Part shown: piece after piece, positions 34,477 through 43,391 of the stretch
How positions within the stretch are numbered: position 1 is the stretch's first letter
How the letters are laid out: each line of letters opens with the position of its first letter
Assembly (NCBI RefSeq): GCF_004344915.1
Contig: NZ_SKFG01000028.1
Coordinates: forward strand, 1 to 43,391
Reading direction: 5' to 3'
From: Paenibacillus albiflavus
Lineage (GTDB): Bacteria > Bacillota > Bacilli > Paenibacillales > NBRC-103111
Length of the DNA stretch: 43,391 bases
Program-made: the position numbers and the translations under genes
Notes under the pieces: generated by a model
The model's input: only the letters and a program-made list of their open reading frames with translations
Database searches by the model: none
What the model was told of the DNA's origin: nothing

Positions 34477-35202
34477 ATGAAAATTGAAGTATGGTCCGAT
34501 GTGATGTGTCCGTTTTGCTATATAGGTAAGCGCCGTTTAGAACAGGGACTAGAACAATTTGCACATAACAATGAGATTGAAATCATATATCGCAGTTTTG
34601 AGCTTGATCCTCATGCTCCTAAGGATACCGAAGATGATATGCATGCAATGCTATCCAAGAAATATGGGATGAGTCATGAACAAGCAGTCGCGTCGGGTAA
34701 GCAGGTAGAAGGGATGGCTGCTAGTGTTGGGTTAGAGTATCATTTGGATAAGCTGATTTTGACCAATACATTCGATGCACACCGCTTGCTGCAATATGCG
34801 AATGATAAGGGTAAGGGAGCTGAAGTTAAGGAGCTGCTGCTCAAAGCACATTTTACAGATTCCAAGCATGTAGGTGAGCATGAAGTGTTAGCATCCATCG
34901 CGCAAGAAGCTGGCTTAAGCTATGATGAAACGCTTGCGATGTTAGCGACTGATCAGTATACAGCAGAAGTTCGCGCAGATGAAAGTGAAGCTAGAGCAAT
35001 CGGCGTGCAAGGGGTCCCGTTCTATGTCATTGATCGCAAATATGCCATTTCTGGCGCACAGGCACCTGAGGCATTCCTAGAAGTGCTTAACAAAACTTGG
35101 CAAGAAGCGAATCCACTGATTATGCTCGATATGGATTCGGAAGGCTCTGATTCTGCGGATGGTTTCTGTGCAGACGGAATCTGCTCGGTAGAGAAGAAAT
35201 AA
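34477..35202 (+). CDS. DsbA-family oxidoreductase, FrnE-like
   Basis: 241-residue thioredoxin-fold protein of the FrnE/DsbA group. It begins with KIEVWSDVMCPFCYIGKRRL, whose CPFC is the redox-active pair. Family segments are FDAHRLLQYANDKGK, AIGVQGVPFYVIDRKYAISG and a terminal Cys-containing tail CADGICSVEKK. No signal peptide, so it acts in the cytosol. I chose ATG 34477 because AAAGGAGGA lies just upstream; the earlier in-frame ATG at 34408 does not have one. It is monocistronic with the terminator at 35260. Confidence 0.94.
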   Translation: MKIEVWSDVMCPFCYIGKRRLEQGLEQFAHNNEIEIIYRSFELDPHAPKDTEDDMHAMLSKKYGMSHEQAVASGKQVEGMAASVGLEYHLDKLILTNTFDAHRLLQYANDKGKGAEVKELLLKAHFTDSKHVGEHEVLASIAQEAGLSYDETLAMLATDQYTAEVRADESEARAIGVQGVPFYVIDRKYAISGAQAPEAFLEVLNKTWQEANPLIMLDMDSEGSDSADGFCADGICSVEKK

Positions 35203-35259
35203 AATCAATAACATCATATGTTTAACCACGAACTACAGTTTATGTAGCTCATGTTTTTA

Positions 35260-35302
35260 GGCTAGGATACCCCTTTGTGTAAAGGGGTACCTAGTCTTTT
35301 TT
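35260..35302 (+). terminator. Rho-independent terminator
   Basis: CTAGG(A)TACCCCTTT-GTGT-AAAGGGGTACCTAG is a stem of 14 pairs with one bulged A, followed by a T tract ending at 35302. Confidence 0.92.
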
Positions 35303-35346
35303 GGTTGGGAAATGATAGAATGGATTTGTTTGTCAGAAGATTTTTA

Positions 35347-35380
35347 TTGAGAGATTTCTGAGAGATGATAATGATAGATT
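35347..35380 (+). promoter_or_regulatory. Putative SARP-type activator site and -10 of the kinase operon
   Basis: TTGAGAG (35347-35353) and CTGAGAG (35358-35364) are heptamer direct repeats at an 11-bp period. Exactly 10 nt later comes TAGATT (35375-35380), a -10-like hexamer. There is no -35 hexamer, because the repeats occupy that place. The same arrangement, heptamer for heptamer, precedes the surface-protein gene at 39702-39735. This is the layout expected for SARP or OmpR-type winged-helix activators. Confidence 0.75.
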
Positions 35381-35408
35381 AATATTCTAAATACGAGGAG
35401 GGCAGGTT

Positions 35409-38400
35409 TTGAAGCGAATGAATTACCGCAGACTTGCTGGGATTATTGTCATCTTCGCTATAACGATTGCGACCTATGTAGGTTTATATATGCAAACGAT
35501 TCCAAATTCCACAGCTCCCGTAGCTCGTCAAGGTATTCTGGATTTATCTAGTTGGGATTTTACGCAAGGAAGGATTGTCAATCTGGATGGTGAGTGGGAG
35601 TTCTATCGCAACACCTTACTGGAGCCAAACGATTTGCAGGCTGTATTAGAAGAGAAGCAAGAATATAAGGTGATTCCTGGAACATGGAAGGGTCAAGATG
35701 AGGACGATATGAGTAAGCATGGGTATGCTACCTATCGGTTGAAGGTGCTGTTGCCTGATAATTTGTCCAGTAGTGTTCTAGGGATGAAAATAAACAGTAT
35801 TCGCATGTCTCATCTGCTGTATGTGAATGGGGAGTTGCTCGGGGAGAGCGGTCGTCCTGCTAGCGTTCAGGGGATGAGTGAACCAGGAAATACACCTTAC
35901 AGTACCTATTTTCATACGGATAAGAGTGAAATTGAGATTGTCATTCAGATGGCTAACTATGTATTTATTGAGGGTGGGCTGAATACGATTCAATTCGGTC
36001 TGTCCCAGGACATCAGCATGCAAGATAGCGTTAAAATCGCGATTGATACGGCGGCGGTCCTATTATTAGGCATGTTCGGGGCGTATCATCTCAGTGTGTT
36101 TTTTTTGCGAGGTAAAGAGAAGCTGCATCTCTATGCTGGCTTATACCTGCTGTCTTTACTAATGAGCCAACTTGTTTTTGGAGAAAAAATATTGCTTCGT
36201 TTCGTACCTGATATTCCGTTCGATATCGCTTACCGGATGCAAGATGGGGGACTCATTGCAAGCTCAATTGCTTGTTTGTTGTTCTTCTGCTCGGTCGATC
36301 CTCGAATTATGTCCTTCAAGGTTCGGATGGCATGGATAATACCAATTGCTCTGTATTTGGTAGCCATATTTGTTCTTCCTTACCGGATATACAATGCACC
36401 CAAATATCTCTTTTTCATCTACTTAGGTATTATGATCGTTCACATTTTCACTAGGTTGGTCTATCTATCTGTTCGTAAACAAGATGCTGCTGAAAGAAAG
36501 GAATGGCTGCTCTTTATCGGGGCAAGCGTTGCTCTGAGCGTGTTCATGATACAAGGCTTACTTTACTATATGAACCTGCAGCAGACCGATCTGCTATCGA
36601 AGCTTGGCGCTATTTGCTTTGTAACACTAGTAAACCTGCTACTCGCAGTGAGATTCACGAACGCATATGAGAAATCAGAGAAGTTGGCGCATGAATTGCT
36701 TGTTTCCAATCAATTGAAAGATGAGTTTCTGACACAGACTTCCCACGAGATCAAAACGCCACTGCATGGCATTATGAATATGACCGCTCATTTATTAGAG
36801 AATGACGAAAGTAATTTGACTGCGGGGCAACGGCAAAATCTATGGCTTGTCAAAGATACAGCGGTTAAACTTTCGATGCTGATTCATGATCTGATCGATG
36901 TGACGCGCCTGAAGCATGGGGATCTGCGTTTAGAGGAGACGTTTGTTGACGTTAGGGTTGTGACACAAATTGTGTTCGATGTGCTCCAATTTGAACTACT
37001 AGGCAAGAAGGTCACACTAGATAATCAAGTTGGGCCGGGTGTAAGAGTGCTAGCTGACGAAAATCGATTAAGACAAGTAATGTACAATCTGGTACATAAC
37101 GCAATCAAGCATACTGAACAAGGATTCATTCGAGTCGTATCCAGAGTAGGCTTGGAGCAAGTCACTATTGTCGTGCAGGATACGGGTATCGGCATACCTA
37201 GAGAGAGTTATGAGCCTATATTCGAGTATTTCGAGCATAGAGTGCCGCCTTCTAAGGAGGATGGTTATTCAGGGATGGGTGTGGGTTTATATATCAGTCG
37301 GAAATTAATCGAACGGATGGATGGCACGATAGGGGTCGAGTGGTCGGAGGTTGGCAAGGGGACGCACATGGCATTTACACTGCCACATGCTGTCACGCAT
37401 AACGCATATGAGGAAGTAGCTGCTGTAATAGCTGAACAGTCAGAGCGAATCCCGCAGGAGCAGCCAGGAATCGAAATATTGGACAAGCAGAGACCTACGG
37501 TTCTAATTGTGGATGACGAGGCATCAAATATTTATATCATGGGCCAAATATTAAGTCGTCACCATTATAATGTATTGACTGCATATTCAGCTAAGGACGC
37601 GTTAAGAAAAATGAAAGAGCATAAGTATGTCGACCTTGCTATTCTTGATGTGATGATGCCAGAGATGTCTGGCTTTGAGCTATGCCGTACACTTCGTAAG
37701 TACCATTCTATTCTTGATCTTCCCATATTAATAGCGACAGTCAAGGATACAACACAGGATGTATCGCATGCCTTCAAAGTCGGTGCGAATGATTTTGTGA
37801 CCAAGCCATTTGATGCGGATACGCTTATTGCCCGCATTCAAACTCTGATTGCGATGAAGAGCTCTATTCAAGAAGCCATGCGTAATGAGCAGGCGTTTCA
37901 TCAGGCTCAGATTAAGCCGCATTTTCTATATAATGCACTTAGCAGTGTTATTTCATTTTGCTATTCAGATGGAGAGAAGGCGGCATATTTACTGTCTATG
38001 TTAAGTCAGTATTTGCGGTATATATTGGATATGGATCGATCGATAATGTTCGTTCCACTCTCTCAAGAGATGGAGCTGATCAAGGCTTATGTAGAGATTG
38101 AAAAGGCAAGATTTCGTGATCGATTCGAGTTCATATGCGATGTAGACGAAGAGCTGCTGCTTCGCTATATTCCTCCCTTATCGATTCAGCCATTCGTAGA
38201 GAATGCAATCCGTCATGGCTTGTTTGATAGAGGTGGATATGGGAAGATCCTACTTAAGATACATGAGTCTGAAGATTCACTTGAGGTGATTGTCGAGGAT
38301 GATGGTGTTGGGATATCGAAGGAAATAGTTGAATCGCTTATGATGGGGGAACAAATAGGTGGTATTGCTATTGCGAATATCCGTAAGCGCTTGAAAGCTT

Positions 38401-38534
38401 TGTCTGATGCATCGTTCACTATTAGCTCAAAACCTGGTATTGGAACGAAGGTTTCGATGAGGCTACCAATTATGACTAACGAAATGAACATTAGGGTGCA
38501 GCAACAATATGAGGGGATGAACGCAGATGTTTAG
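35409..38534 (+). CDS. Hybrid histidine kinase with two kinase cores and a receiver
   Basis: 1041-residue membrane sensor. It has an N-terminal signal anchor (about 9-28), then an extracytoplasmic jelly-roll 7TMR-DISM-type domain (LDGEWEFYRNTLLEP and following), then about seven TM segments (about 210-420). The first kinase core carries the phosphoacceptor His446 in SHEIKTPLHG with a HATPase domain (QDTGIGIP, GMGVGLYISRKLIE). A receiver follows with Asp-Asp at 702-703 and phosphoacceptor Asp747 in AILDVMMPE. A second, LytS/HisKA_7TM-like core follows with His838 in QIKPHFLYNA and an N-box in PFVENAIRHGL. Start is TTG 35409 with AGGAGGG 6 nt upstream. It overlaps the response regulator by 8 bp. 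The signal is unknown. Confidence 0.92.
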   Translation: MKRMNYRRLAGIIVIFAITIATYVGLYMQTIPNSTAPVARQGILDLSSWDFTQGRIVNLDGEWEFYRNTLLEPNDLQAVLEEKQEYKVIPGTWKGQDEDDMSKHGYATYRLKVLLPDNLSSSVLGMKINSIRMSHLLYVNGELLGESGRPASVQGMSEPGNTPYSTYFHTDKSEIEIVIQMANYVFIEGGLNTIQFGLSQDISMQDSVKIAIDTAAVLLLGMFGAYHLSVFFLRGKEKLHLYAGLYLLSLLMSQLVFGEKILLRFVPDIPFDIAYRMQDGGLIASSIACLLFFCSVDPRIMSFKVRMAWIIPIALYLVAIFVLPYRIYNAPKYLFFIYLGIMIVHIFTRLVYLSVRKQDAAERKEWLLFIGASVALSVFMIQGLLYYMNLQQTDLLSKLGAICFVTLVNLLLAVRFTNAYEKSEKLAHELLVSNQLKDEFLTQTSHEIKTPLHGIMNMTAHLLENDESNLTAGQRQNLWLVKDTAVKLSMLIHDLIDVTRLKHGDLRLEETFVDVRVVTQIVFDVLQFELLGKKVTLDNQVGPGVRVLADENRLRQVMYNLVHNAIKHTEQGFIRVVSRVGLEQVTIVVQDTGIGIPRESYEPIFEYFEHRVPPSKEDGYSGMGVGLYISRKLIERMDGTIGVEWSEVGKGTHMAFTLPHAVTHNAYEEVAAVIAEQSERIPQEQPGIEILDKQRPTVLIVDDEASNIYIMGQILSRHHYNVLTAYSAKDALRKMKEHKYVDLAILDVMMPEMSGFELCRTLRKYHSILDLPILIATVKDTTQDVSHAFKVGANDFVTKPFDADTLIARIQTLIAMKSSIQEAMRNEQAFHQAQIKPHFLYNALSSVISFCYSDGEKAAYLLSMLSQYLRYILDMDRSIMFVPLSQEMELIKAYVEIEKARFRDRFEFICDVDEELLLRYIPPLSIQPFVENAIRHGLFDRGGYGKILLKIHESEDSLEVIVEDDGVGISKEIVESLMMGEQIGGIAIANIRKRLKALSDASFTISSKPGIGTKVSMRLPIMTNEMNIRVQQQYEGMNADV

Positions 38535-39636
38535 TGCAGTTATTGTTGAAGATGAGGAACTGATCCTAGACTTGATGAAGCATATCATTGGACAGAGTAA
38601 TCAATACGTTATCTTAGGAGCTTTCGTAGATCCCCATGAGGCACTTGCTGCTATTCCAATACTGAAGCCAGATGTCTTATTCCTCGATGTGGAAATGCCA
38701 AGAATGAACGGAATGGAACTTGCACGCCAGATTAATGAGGTTCTAGATGAGGTCAAGATTATTTTTACGACTGCCTATAAGCAATACGCACTGGAGGCCT
38801 TTCAGGTATACGCATTCGACTATATTCTCAAACCTGTTACACCAGCTGCGATCGAACGCATTACGAATCGATTATTGAAGCAACCACGTCCACCAAAGAC
38901 AGCTGTCATAGAGCAAAGAAAAGCGGTAATTCGTTTATTTGGAGGTTTAGAAATTCGGAATATGGAGGGGGTGCTTGTTCATTTTCCTACACGCAAAGCG
39001 GAAGAACTCTTAGCATATTTTCTTTGTCACCCCGCAAAGGAAATCAGCAAATGGCAATTGATCGATAGGCTATGGCCGGAGATGGAGGAGGATCGAGCTA
39101 CGGCTAATCTCCATAACACCGTCTATCGAGTAAAGAAAATGCTTAGAGAGCATTCATTAGAAATGGACATACTCAAGCTGAACGATGGTTATATGCTAGA
39201 ACTGGGTACTCAACTGTACGATGTCTTGGAATATCAGCGTGCTACACTATCAATTATGGATGCTTCAATAGATGTCATATTGGCAGAACAACTATGTATG
39301 ATGTACCAAGGAGCGCTACTAAATGGGAAGGATTACATCTGGAAGCTACCGCTTGAAGAAGCACTCTATAGGCAGTATTCAGCTATGATGTTGCATCTCT
39401 TGCAAATCGATTTGGCAACGAGATCTTGGGAGAATGCTGAGTTAAAGATAACTACGTTCCTACGTCAGTATCCTCTTCATGAGGAAATGAACCAAGCCTT
39501 AATCGAACTGTATGTGCAAACGGGTAAACGGGAGCGGGCCATGAAGCACTATAGTAAGTTCGAAGTGCTATATCGTGATGAATATGACTGTGATCCGCCT
39601 GAAGAGCTGCAACGATTGGCGGCTTTGGCGAAATAG
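38527..39636 (+). CDS. SARP-like response regulator (receiver, winged helix, BTAD)
   Basis: 369 residues. The receiver (about 1-120) starts FSAVIVEDEELILDLMKH, with phosphoacceptor Asp in DVLFLDVEMPRMNG and the Lys in FDYILKPVTPA. A Trans_reg_C-type winged helix follows (AVIRLFGGLEIRNMEG, then WQLIDRLWPEMEEDRATANL and LHNTVYRVKKMLRE). A BTAD helical domain then follows (YLLHEEMNQALIEL-type pattern visible as YPLHEEMNQALIELYVQTGK). This is the AfsR/DnrI/SARP architecture, which binds direct repeats. It overlaps the kinase gene by 8 bp, so the two are a coupled pair and I infer it is the target of the kinase. Confidence 0.93.
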   Translation: MFSAVIVEDEELILDLMKHIIGQSNQYVILGAFVDPHEALAAIPILKPDVLFLDVEMPRMNGMELARQINEVLDEVKIIFTTAYKQYALEAFQVYAFDYILKPVTPAAIERITNRLLKQPRPPKTAVIEQRKAVIRLFGGLEIRNMEGVLVHFPTRKAEELLAYFLCHPAKEISKWQLIDRLWPEMEEDRATANLHNTVYRVKKMLREHSLEMDILKLNDGYMLELGTQLYDVLEYQRATLSIMDASIDVILAEQLCMMYQGALLNGKDYIWKLPLEEALYRQYSAMMLHLLQIDLATRSWENAELKITTFLRQYPLHEEMNQALIELYVQTGKRERAMKHYSKFEVLYRDEYDCDPPEELQRLAALAK

Positions 39637-39647
39637 GTAAGCTATGT

Positions 39648-39677
39648 AATAAGCAGGAGAGTGATCTCCTGCTTATT
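39648..39677 (+). terminator. Terminator of the kinase/regulator operon
   Basis: AATAAGCAGGAG / CTCCTGCTTATT is a perfect 12-bp stem with a 6-nt loop. The following sequence TTGTATTTCG is only modestly T-rich. Confidence 0.75.
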
Positions 39678-39701
39678 TGTATTTCGACAAAATACTGCGT
39701 T

Positions 39702-39735
39702 TTGAGAGAATTTTGAGAGAACCGATTGCTAGAAT
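39702..39735 (+). promoter_or_regulatory. Putative SARP-type activator site and -10 of the surface-protein gene
   Basis: TTGAGAG (39702-39708) and TTGAGAG (39713-39719) are an exact direct repeat at an 11-bp period. After 10 nt comes TAGAAT (39730-39735). The repeats take the place of a -35 hexamer. The spacing is the same as in the kinase promoter at 35347-35380. Confidence 0.8.
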
Positions 39736-39771
39736 GCTGTCATAATAACTTAATTGTGAGGGGGAGAGTAA

Positions 39772-42700
39772 ATGAAAAAAATAATATCTAGGAAATTCTT
39801 AACATTGTTTATGGTATTCACAATGGTGTTTGCTATGATTCCGAACACTATGACTTCTGTATTTGCCAGCGATGATGTAGCAATAACAAGTGAAGAAATA
39901 ATCCCAGAACAGCCGAGCGATGAAGTAAATGAAAGTATTACAGAAAGTACCATAGAGAGAATGAATGCCCCTGATGTAATCATAGGCGGAACAGTGCATA
40001 ACCAACAAATTCCATCATCCCCGATAGCTGGTGCAAAGATTATGCTAAAAAAAGGAAAAACAACTATTCAATCAGTCACTACAGCAGCTGATGGAACATT
40101 TGCATTTACGGGTGCGATAGCAGATGGTTACTATAACCTTTATGCAGAACAAAGTGTTTCAGGTTGGTATGGGAAGAAGTTCATCTCGACTCAGATGCTT
40201 GAAGTGAGAAATGGTGAGTTTTTCATTAAGGGAGCACAAGTGACTGAGATTCCGACCATTCATTTGGGCAGCAAGTCAAGTGTTTTGCAGATGAATGATT
40301 TTATCGTAGCTGCTGATGGGTTAAATGAATTATTTGACGGTAATGATTATACAGCGGAGGATGCTGCTTTTAATGGGATTGTTTCCTTCGAGCTGAGTGC
40401 GATGATGCATATTATATTAAGGATAATGAGCCTGAAAAAGTAGATGCAATAGATGCCGCACTTGATGGAAACAAAATAGGGAAGTATATACGATTTAGTC
40501 TTGTTAAGGGGAAGAATAATTCCGGAAATGCTATTCATAATGAGTTGCAAACATCCAATAGTAATATCACAATGATTTTACAAATTCCTACTGAGTTACA
40601 GAAACAGGACAGAACATTTGGTGTGATTCATTTGAATGCTCACAACATTCCTACACTTACAGAAGACACACTGAAAGACGGCAAAAATATTGAAATTATT
40701 ACGAATAAATTTTCAATGTTCAATACTTACGCGCTTGTGTATAAAGACCCAAAAAAGACAGAGCAAGCTGCACCAACAGGCATTACAGGCATTCATGCTA
40801 CTAAGCTTTTGACGATGACAGATGTGCAATCACAGGGTGCTCTTAGCGGGACTACTACCGCTATGGAATATCGTGCATATGGTAGTGATGTATGGATTGA
40901 TGCAAAGCAGGAAAACATCGAAATCGCTGATAGTTTGCAGGATGGAGAATTCAAAAACATTTCTTCCACCGGCACAAAGGTTGATCCGACAGGTGCTTAC
41001 TATGTGAGGTATAAAGAAACGCAAACCAAAGATGCCTCCCTGGAAGCAGGACCGTTCTATGTTCTGCAAGCTCTTGGCAATACGGATAATGACCACAAGA
41101 ACTATCTAACCGACATAAACAGAAAAATGGCGTATGCTCCTAAAAGTTCAATTGATATTATCGGTTATGCAAACGGGAAATGGGTTTCCTCAAGTTACAA
41201 TGATTATGGTTTCACGACAGTTGTGGGAGAGGAAAAGGACCGTCTAAATGACTTAACTAGCACTACTGGTGTTGATAAAAATAACATAAACTATAAACTG
41301 ATTCCCGAGTTTATTGACAAAGGTACGCTGCTAAAGCTTAACTATGAAGTACAAAACAACTCTACTGAAGAATTTAGTACAAAATTCGGTGCATTTACGG
41401 ATATTAAGGTTAATGATGACGATTTTGCACCTGTGAAGCATTTGAATGATCACAAGGGGTTTACCACAACAGGGGATGGCGTCACTTTTACTTTATTTGC
41501 AAAAGATTTATACGAAACAAATGCGAACACCTATTGGTTCGGTAGCTACGGTGGTATGATAAATAACCTGTATGTGCAATATGATGGTGAAGATATTACA
41601 GGTGTCGACTCCGGTATCGCCTACTCATTTAATGTTGATCATCTAGAAATGGGTGCGAAAACCACAAAATCAGTTGTAATGGGTATTGTACAAGAAATAA
41701 TAGCAGAACTTGTAAGCATTCATGTTACAACCCCACCAACAAAAATAATCTACAACGTTGGCGAAAATCTTGACCTTACAGGGCTTGTAGTTACAGGAAC
41801 TTATGATGATAAAACAACAGCGATCATGAATGTAACCCTAGCCGACATCACAGGCTTTGATAAAACAAAAGTTGGAAAGCAGACTCTCACAGTCACAATT
41901 GATGGAAAGACTACTACCTTTGAGGTGACTGTTGAGAAGAAACTTGTAAGCATCAAAGTTACAACCCCACCAACAAAAATGATTTACAATGTTGGTGAGA
42001 GCCTTGACCCTACAGGGCTTGTAGTTACAGGAACTTATGATGATGACACAACAGCGATTATGAATGTAACCCTTACTGATATCACGGGCTTTGATAAAAC
42101 AAAACTTGGAAAACAGACTCTCACAGTCACAATTGATGGAAAAAGCACAACCTTCGAGGTGACTGTTGAGAAGAAACTTGTAAGCATCAAAGTTACAACC
42201 CCACCAACAAAAATAATTTACAATGTTGGTGAAAGCCTTGACCCTACAGGGCTTGTAGTTACAGGAACTTATGATGATGACACAACAGCGATTATGAATG
42301 TAACCCTTACTGATATCACGGGCTTTGATAAAACAAAACTTGGAAAACAGACTCTCACAGTCACAATTGATGGAAAAAGCACAACCTTCGAGGTGACTGT
42401 TGAGAAGAAACTTGTAAGCATCAAAGTTACAACCCCACCAACAAAAATAATTTACAATGTTGGTGAAAGCCTTGACCCTACAGGGCTTGTAGTTACAGGA
42501 ACTTATGATGATGACACAACAGCGATTATGAATGTAACCCTTACTGATATCACGGGCTTTGATAAAACAAAACTTGGAAAACAGACTCTCACAGTCACAA
42601 TTGATGGAAAAAGCACAACCTTCGAGGTGACTGTTGAGAAGAAACTTGTAAGCATCAAAGTTACAACCCCACCAACAAAAATAATTTACAATGTTGGTGA

Positions 42701-43391
42701 AAGCCTTGACCCTACAGGGCTTGTAGTTACAGGAACTTATGATGATGACACAACAGCGATTATGAATGTAACCCTTACTGATATCACGGGCTTTGATAAA
42801 ACAAAACTTGGAAAACAGACTCTCACAGTCACAATTGATGGAAAAAGCACAACCTTCGAGGTGACTGTTGAGAAGAAACTTGTAAGCATCAAAGTTACAA
42901 CCCCACCAACAAAAATAATTTACAATGTTGGTGAAAGCCTTGACCCTACAGGGCTTGTAGTTACAGGAACTTATGATGATGACACAACAGCGATTATGAA
43001 TGTAACCCTTACTGATATCACGGGCTTTGATAAAACAAAACTTGGAAAACAGACTCTCACAGTCACAATTGATGGAAAAAGCACAACCTTCGAGGTGACT
43101 GTTGAGAAGAAACTTGTAAGCATCAAAGTTACAACCCCACCAACAAAAATAATTTACAATGTTGGTGAAAGCCTTGACCCTACAGGGCTTGTAGTTACAG
43201 GAACTTATGATGATGACACAACAGCGATTATGAATGTAACCCTTACTGATATCACGGGCTTTGATAAAACAAAACTTGGAAAACAGACTCTCACAGTCAC
43301 AATTGATGGAAAAAGCACAACCTTCGAGGTGACTGTTGAGAAGAAACTTGTAAGCATCAAAGTTACAACCCCACCAACAAAAATAATTTAC
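39772..43391 (+). pseudogene. Secreted Big_3-repeat surface protein, frameshifted, runs off the window
   Basis: ATG 39772 behind GAGGGGGAGAG starts a secreted protein with a signal peptide (KKIISRKFLTLFMVF... ending about SVFAS). A carboxypeptidase-regulatory-like domain follows (GGTVHNQQIPSSPIAGAKIM, then TAADGTFAFTGA). The frame stops at 40443, but a different frame open from 40401 (DDAYYIKDNEPEKVDAID) continues without a stop to the window end at 43391. One missing base near 40400 separates the two. The continuation has a GTTTAMEYRAYGSDVWIDAK-type surface-protein repeat domain and then Big_3 repeats. No C-terminal anchor is visible inside the window. It may be a real pseudogene, a reversible frameshift or a sequence error. 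Confidence 0.85.
41709..43391 (+). repeat. Array of 234-bp Big_3 (bacterial Ig-like, group 3) repeats
   Basis: Seven complete 78-codon units start at 41709, 41943, 42177, 42411, 42645, 42879 and 43113, with an eighth beginning at 43347 and cut by the window edge. Each encodes LVSIKVTTPPTKIIYNVGES, then LDPTGLVVTGTYDDDTTAIM, then DITGFDKTKLGKQTLTVTID. Unit 1 is divergent. Unit 2 differs from unit 3 at two bases. Units 3-7 look identical at the DNA level. Confidence 0.95.

Noticed and set aside
41709-43391. Evenly spaced repeats as a CRISPR array or satellite DNA
   Set aside because: Units are 234 bp, contiguous, in frame and encode the same 78-residue Ig-like domain; there are no short repeats with unique spacers.

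Overview
The window looks like chromosomal DNA of a spore-forming, low-to-mid GC Firmicute, most likely Paenibacillus or a close relative. The case rests on a four-gene GerK-type germinant receptor operon, a CwlJ spore cortex hydrolase, strong AGGAGG-type ribosome binding sites with frequent TTG and GTG starts, a SARP-like response regulator paired with a 7TM hybrid kinase, and a Big_3 surface protein. I saw no rRNA, tRNA, transposase, phage gene or CRISPR array. All family calls were made by reading translated sequence; no database was searched.

Layout. 1-2350: a 1435-bp tandem duplication holding an atypical short-chain dehydrogenase (one copy cut by the window edge, one intact), two differently broken copies of a VOC/glyoxalase gene and a TetR fragment. 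2354-6537 (minus): germinant receptor operon in the order A-C-B-D. 6716-9087 (plus): LytTR regulator, DUF3021 membrane protein, ABC ATPase and ABC-2 permease. 9167-16424: small single genes (VOC protein, YnfA, AHSA1, DinB, MFS exporter, FMN reductase, GyrI-like domain, YjjG/YfnB-type HAD phosphatase, a frameshifted lipoprotein, an aminoglycoside 6-adenylyltransferase homologue). 16674-18824: a MurA paralogue with Asp in place of the active-site Cys, followed by a DeoR-type regulator. 19072-23457: a 1461-residue pseudokinase/STAND ATPase/GAF/LuxR regulator, visibly GC-richer than its surroundings. 23584-25952: helix-hairpin-helix protein, spermidine-synthase-like protein, GNAT and CwlJ.

26491-30505: an AT-rich siderophore ABC importer operon (binding protein, two permeases, ATPase) behind a consensus promoter and a perfect 7-1-7 Fur box. 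30506-31207 is decayed DNA with a recognisable scrap of a FetB/YbbM-type permease. 31208-32800: an ECF sigma factor fused to a DUF1835 protein, with an internal ribosome binding site at the joint. 32874-34290 (minus): a RodA/FtsW-type SEDS protein and a small membrane partner. 34477-35202: a FrnE-like DsbA oxidoreductase.

35347-43391 is the most interesting part. A double-kinase hybrid histidine kinase overlaps a SARP-like response regulator, and a long secreted Big_3-repeat protein follows. The same element, two TTGAGAG-like heptamers at an 11-bp period and then exactly 10 nt to a TAGAAT-like -10, lies upstream of both the kinase gene and the surface-protein gene. I infer an autoregulated two-component system whose output includes the adjacent surface protein. 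That protein gene has a one-base frameshift near 40400 as read, and its 234-bp repeats (five of them identical) run off the window end.
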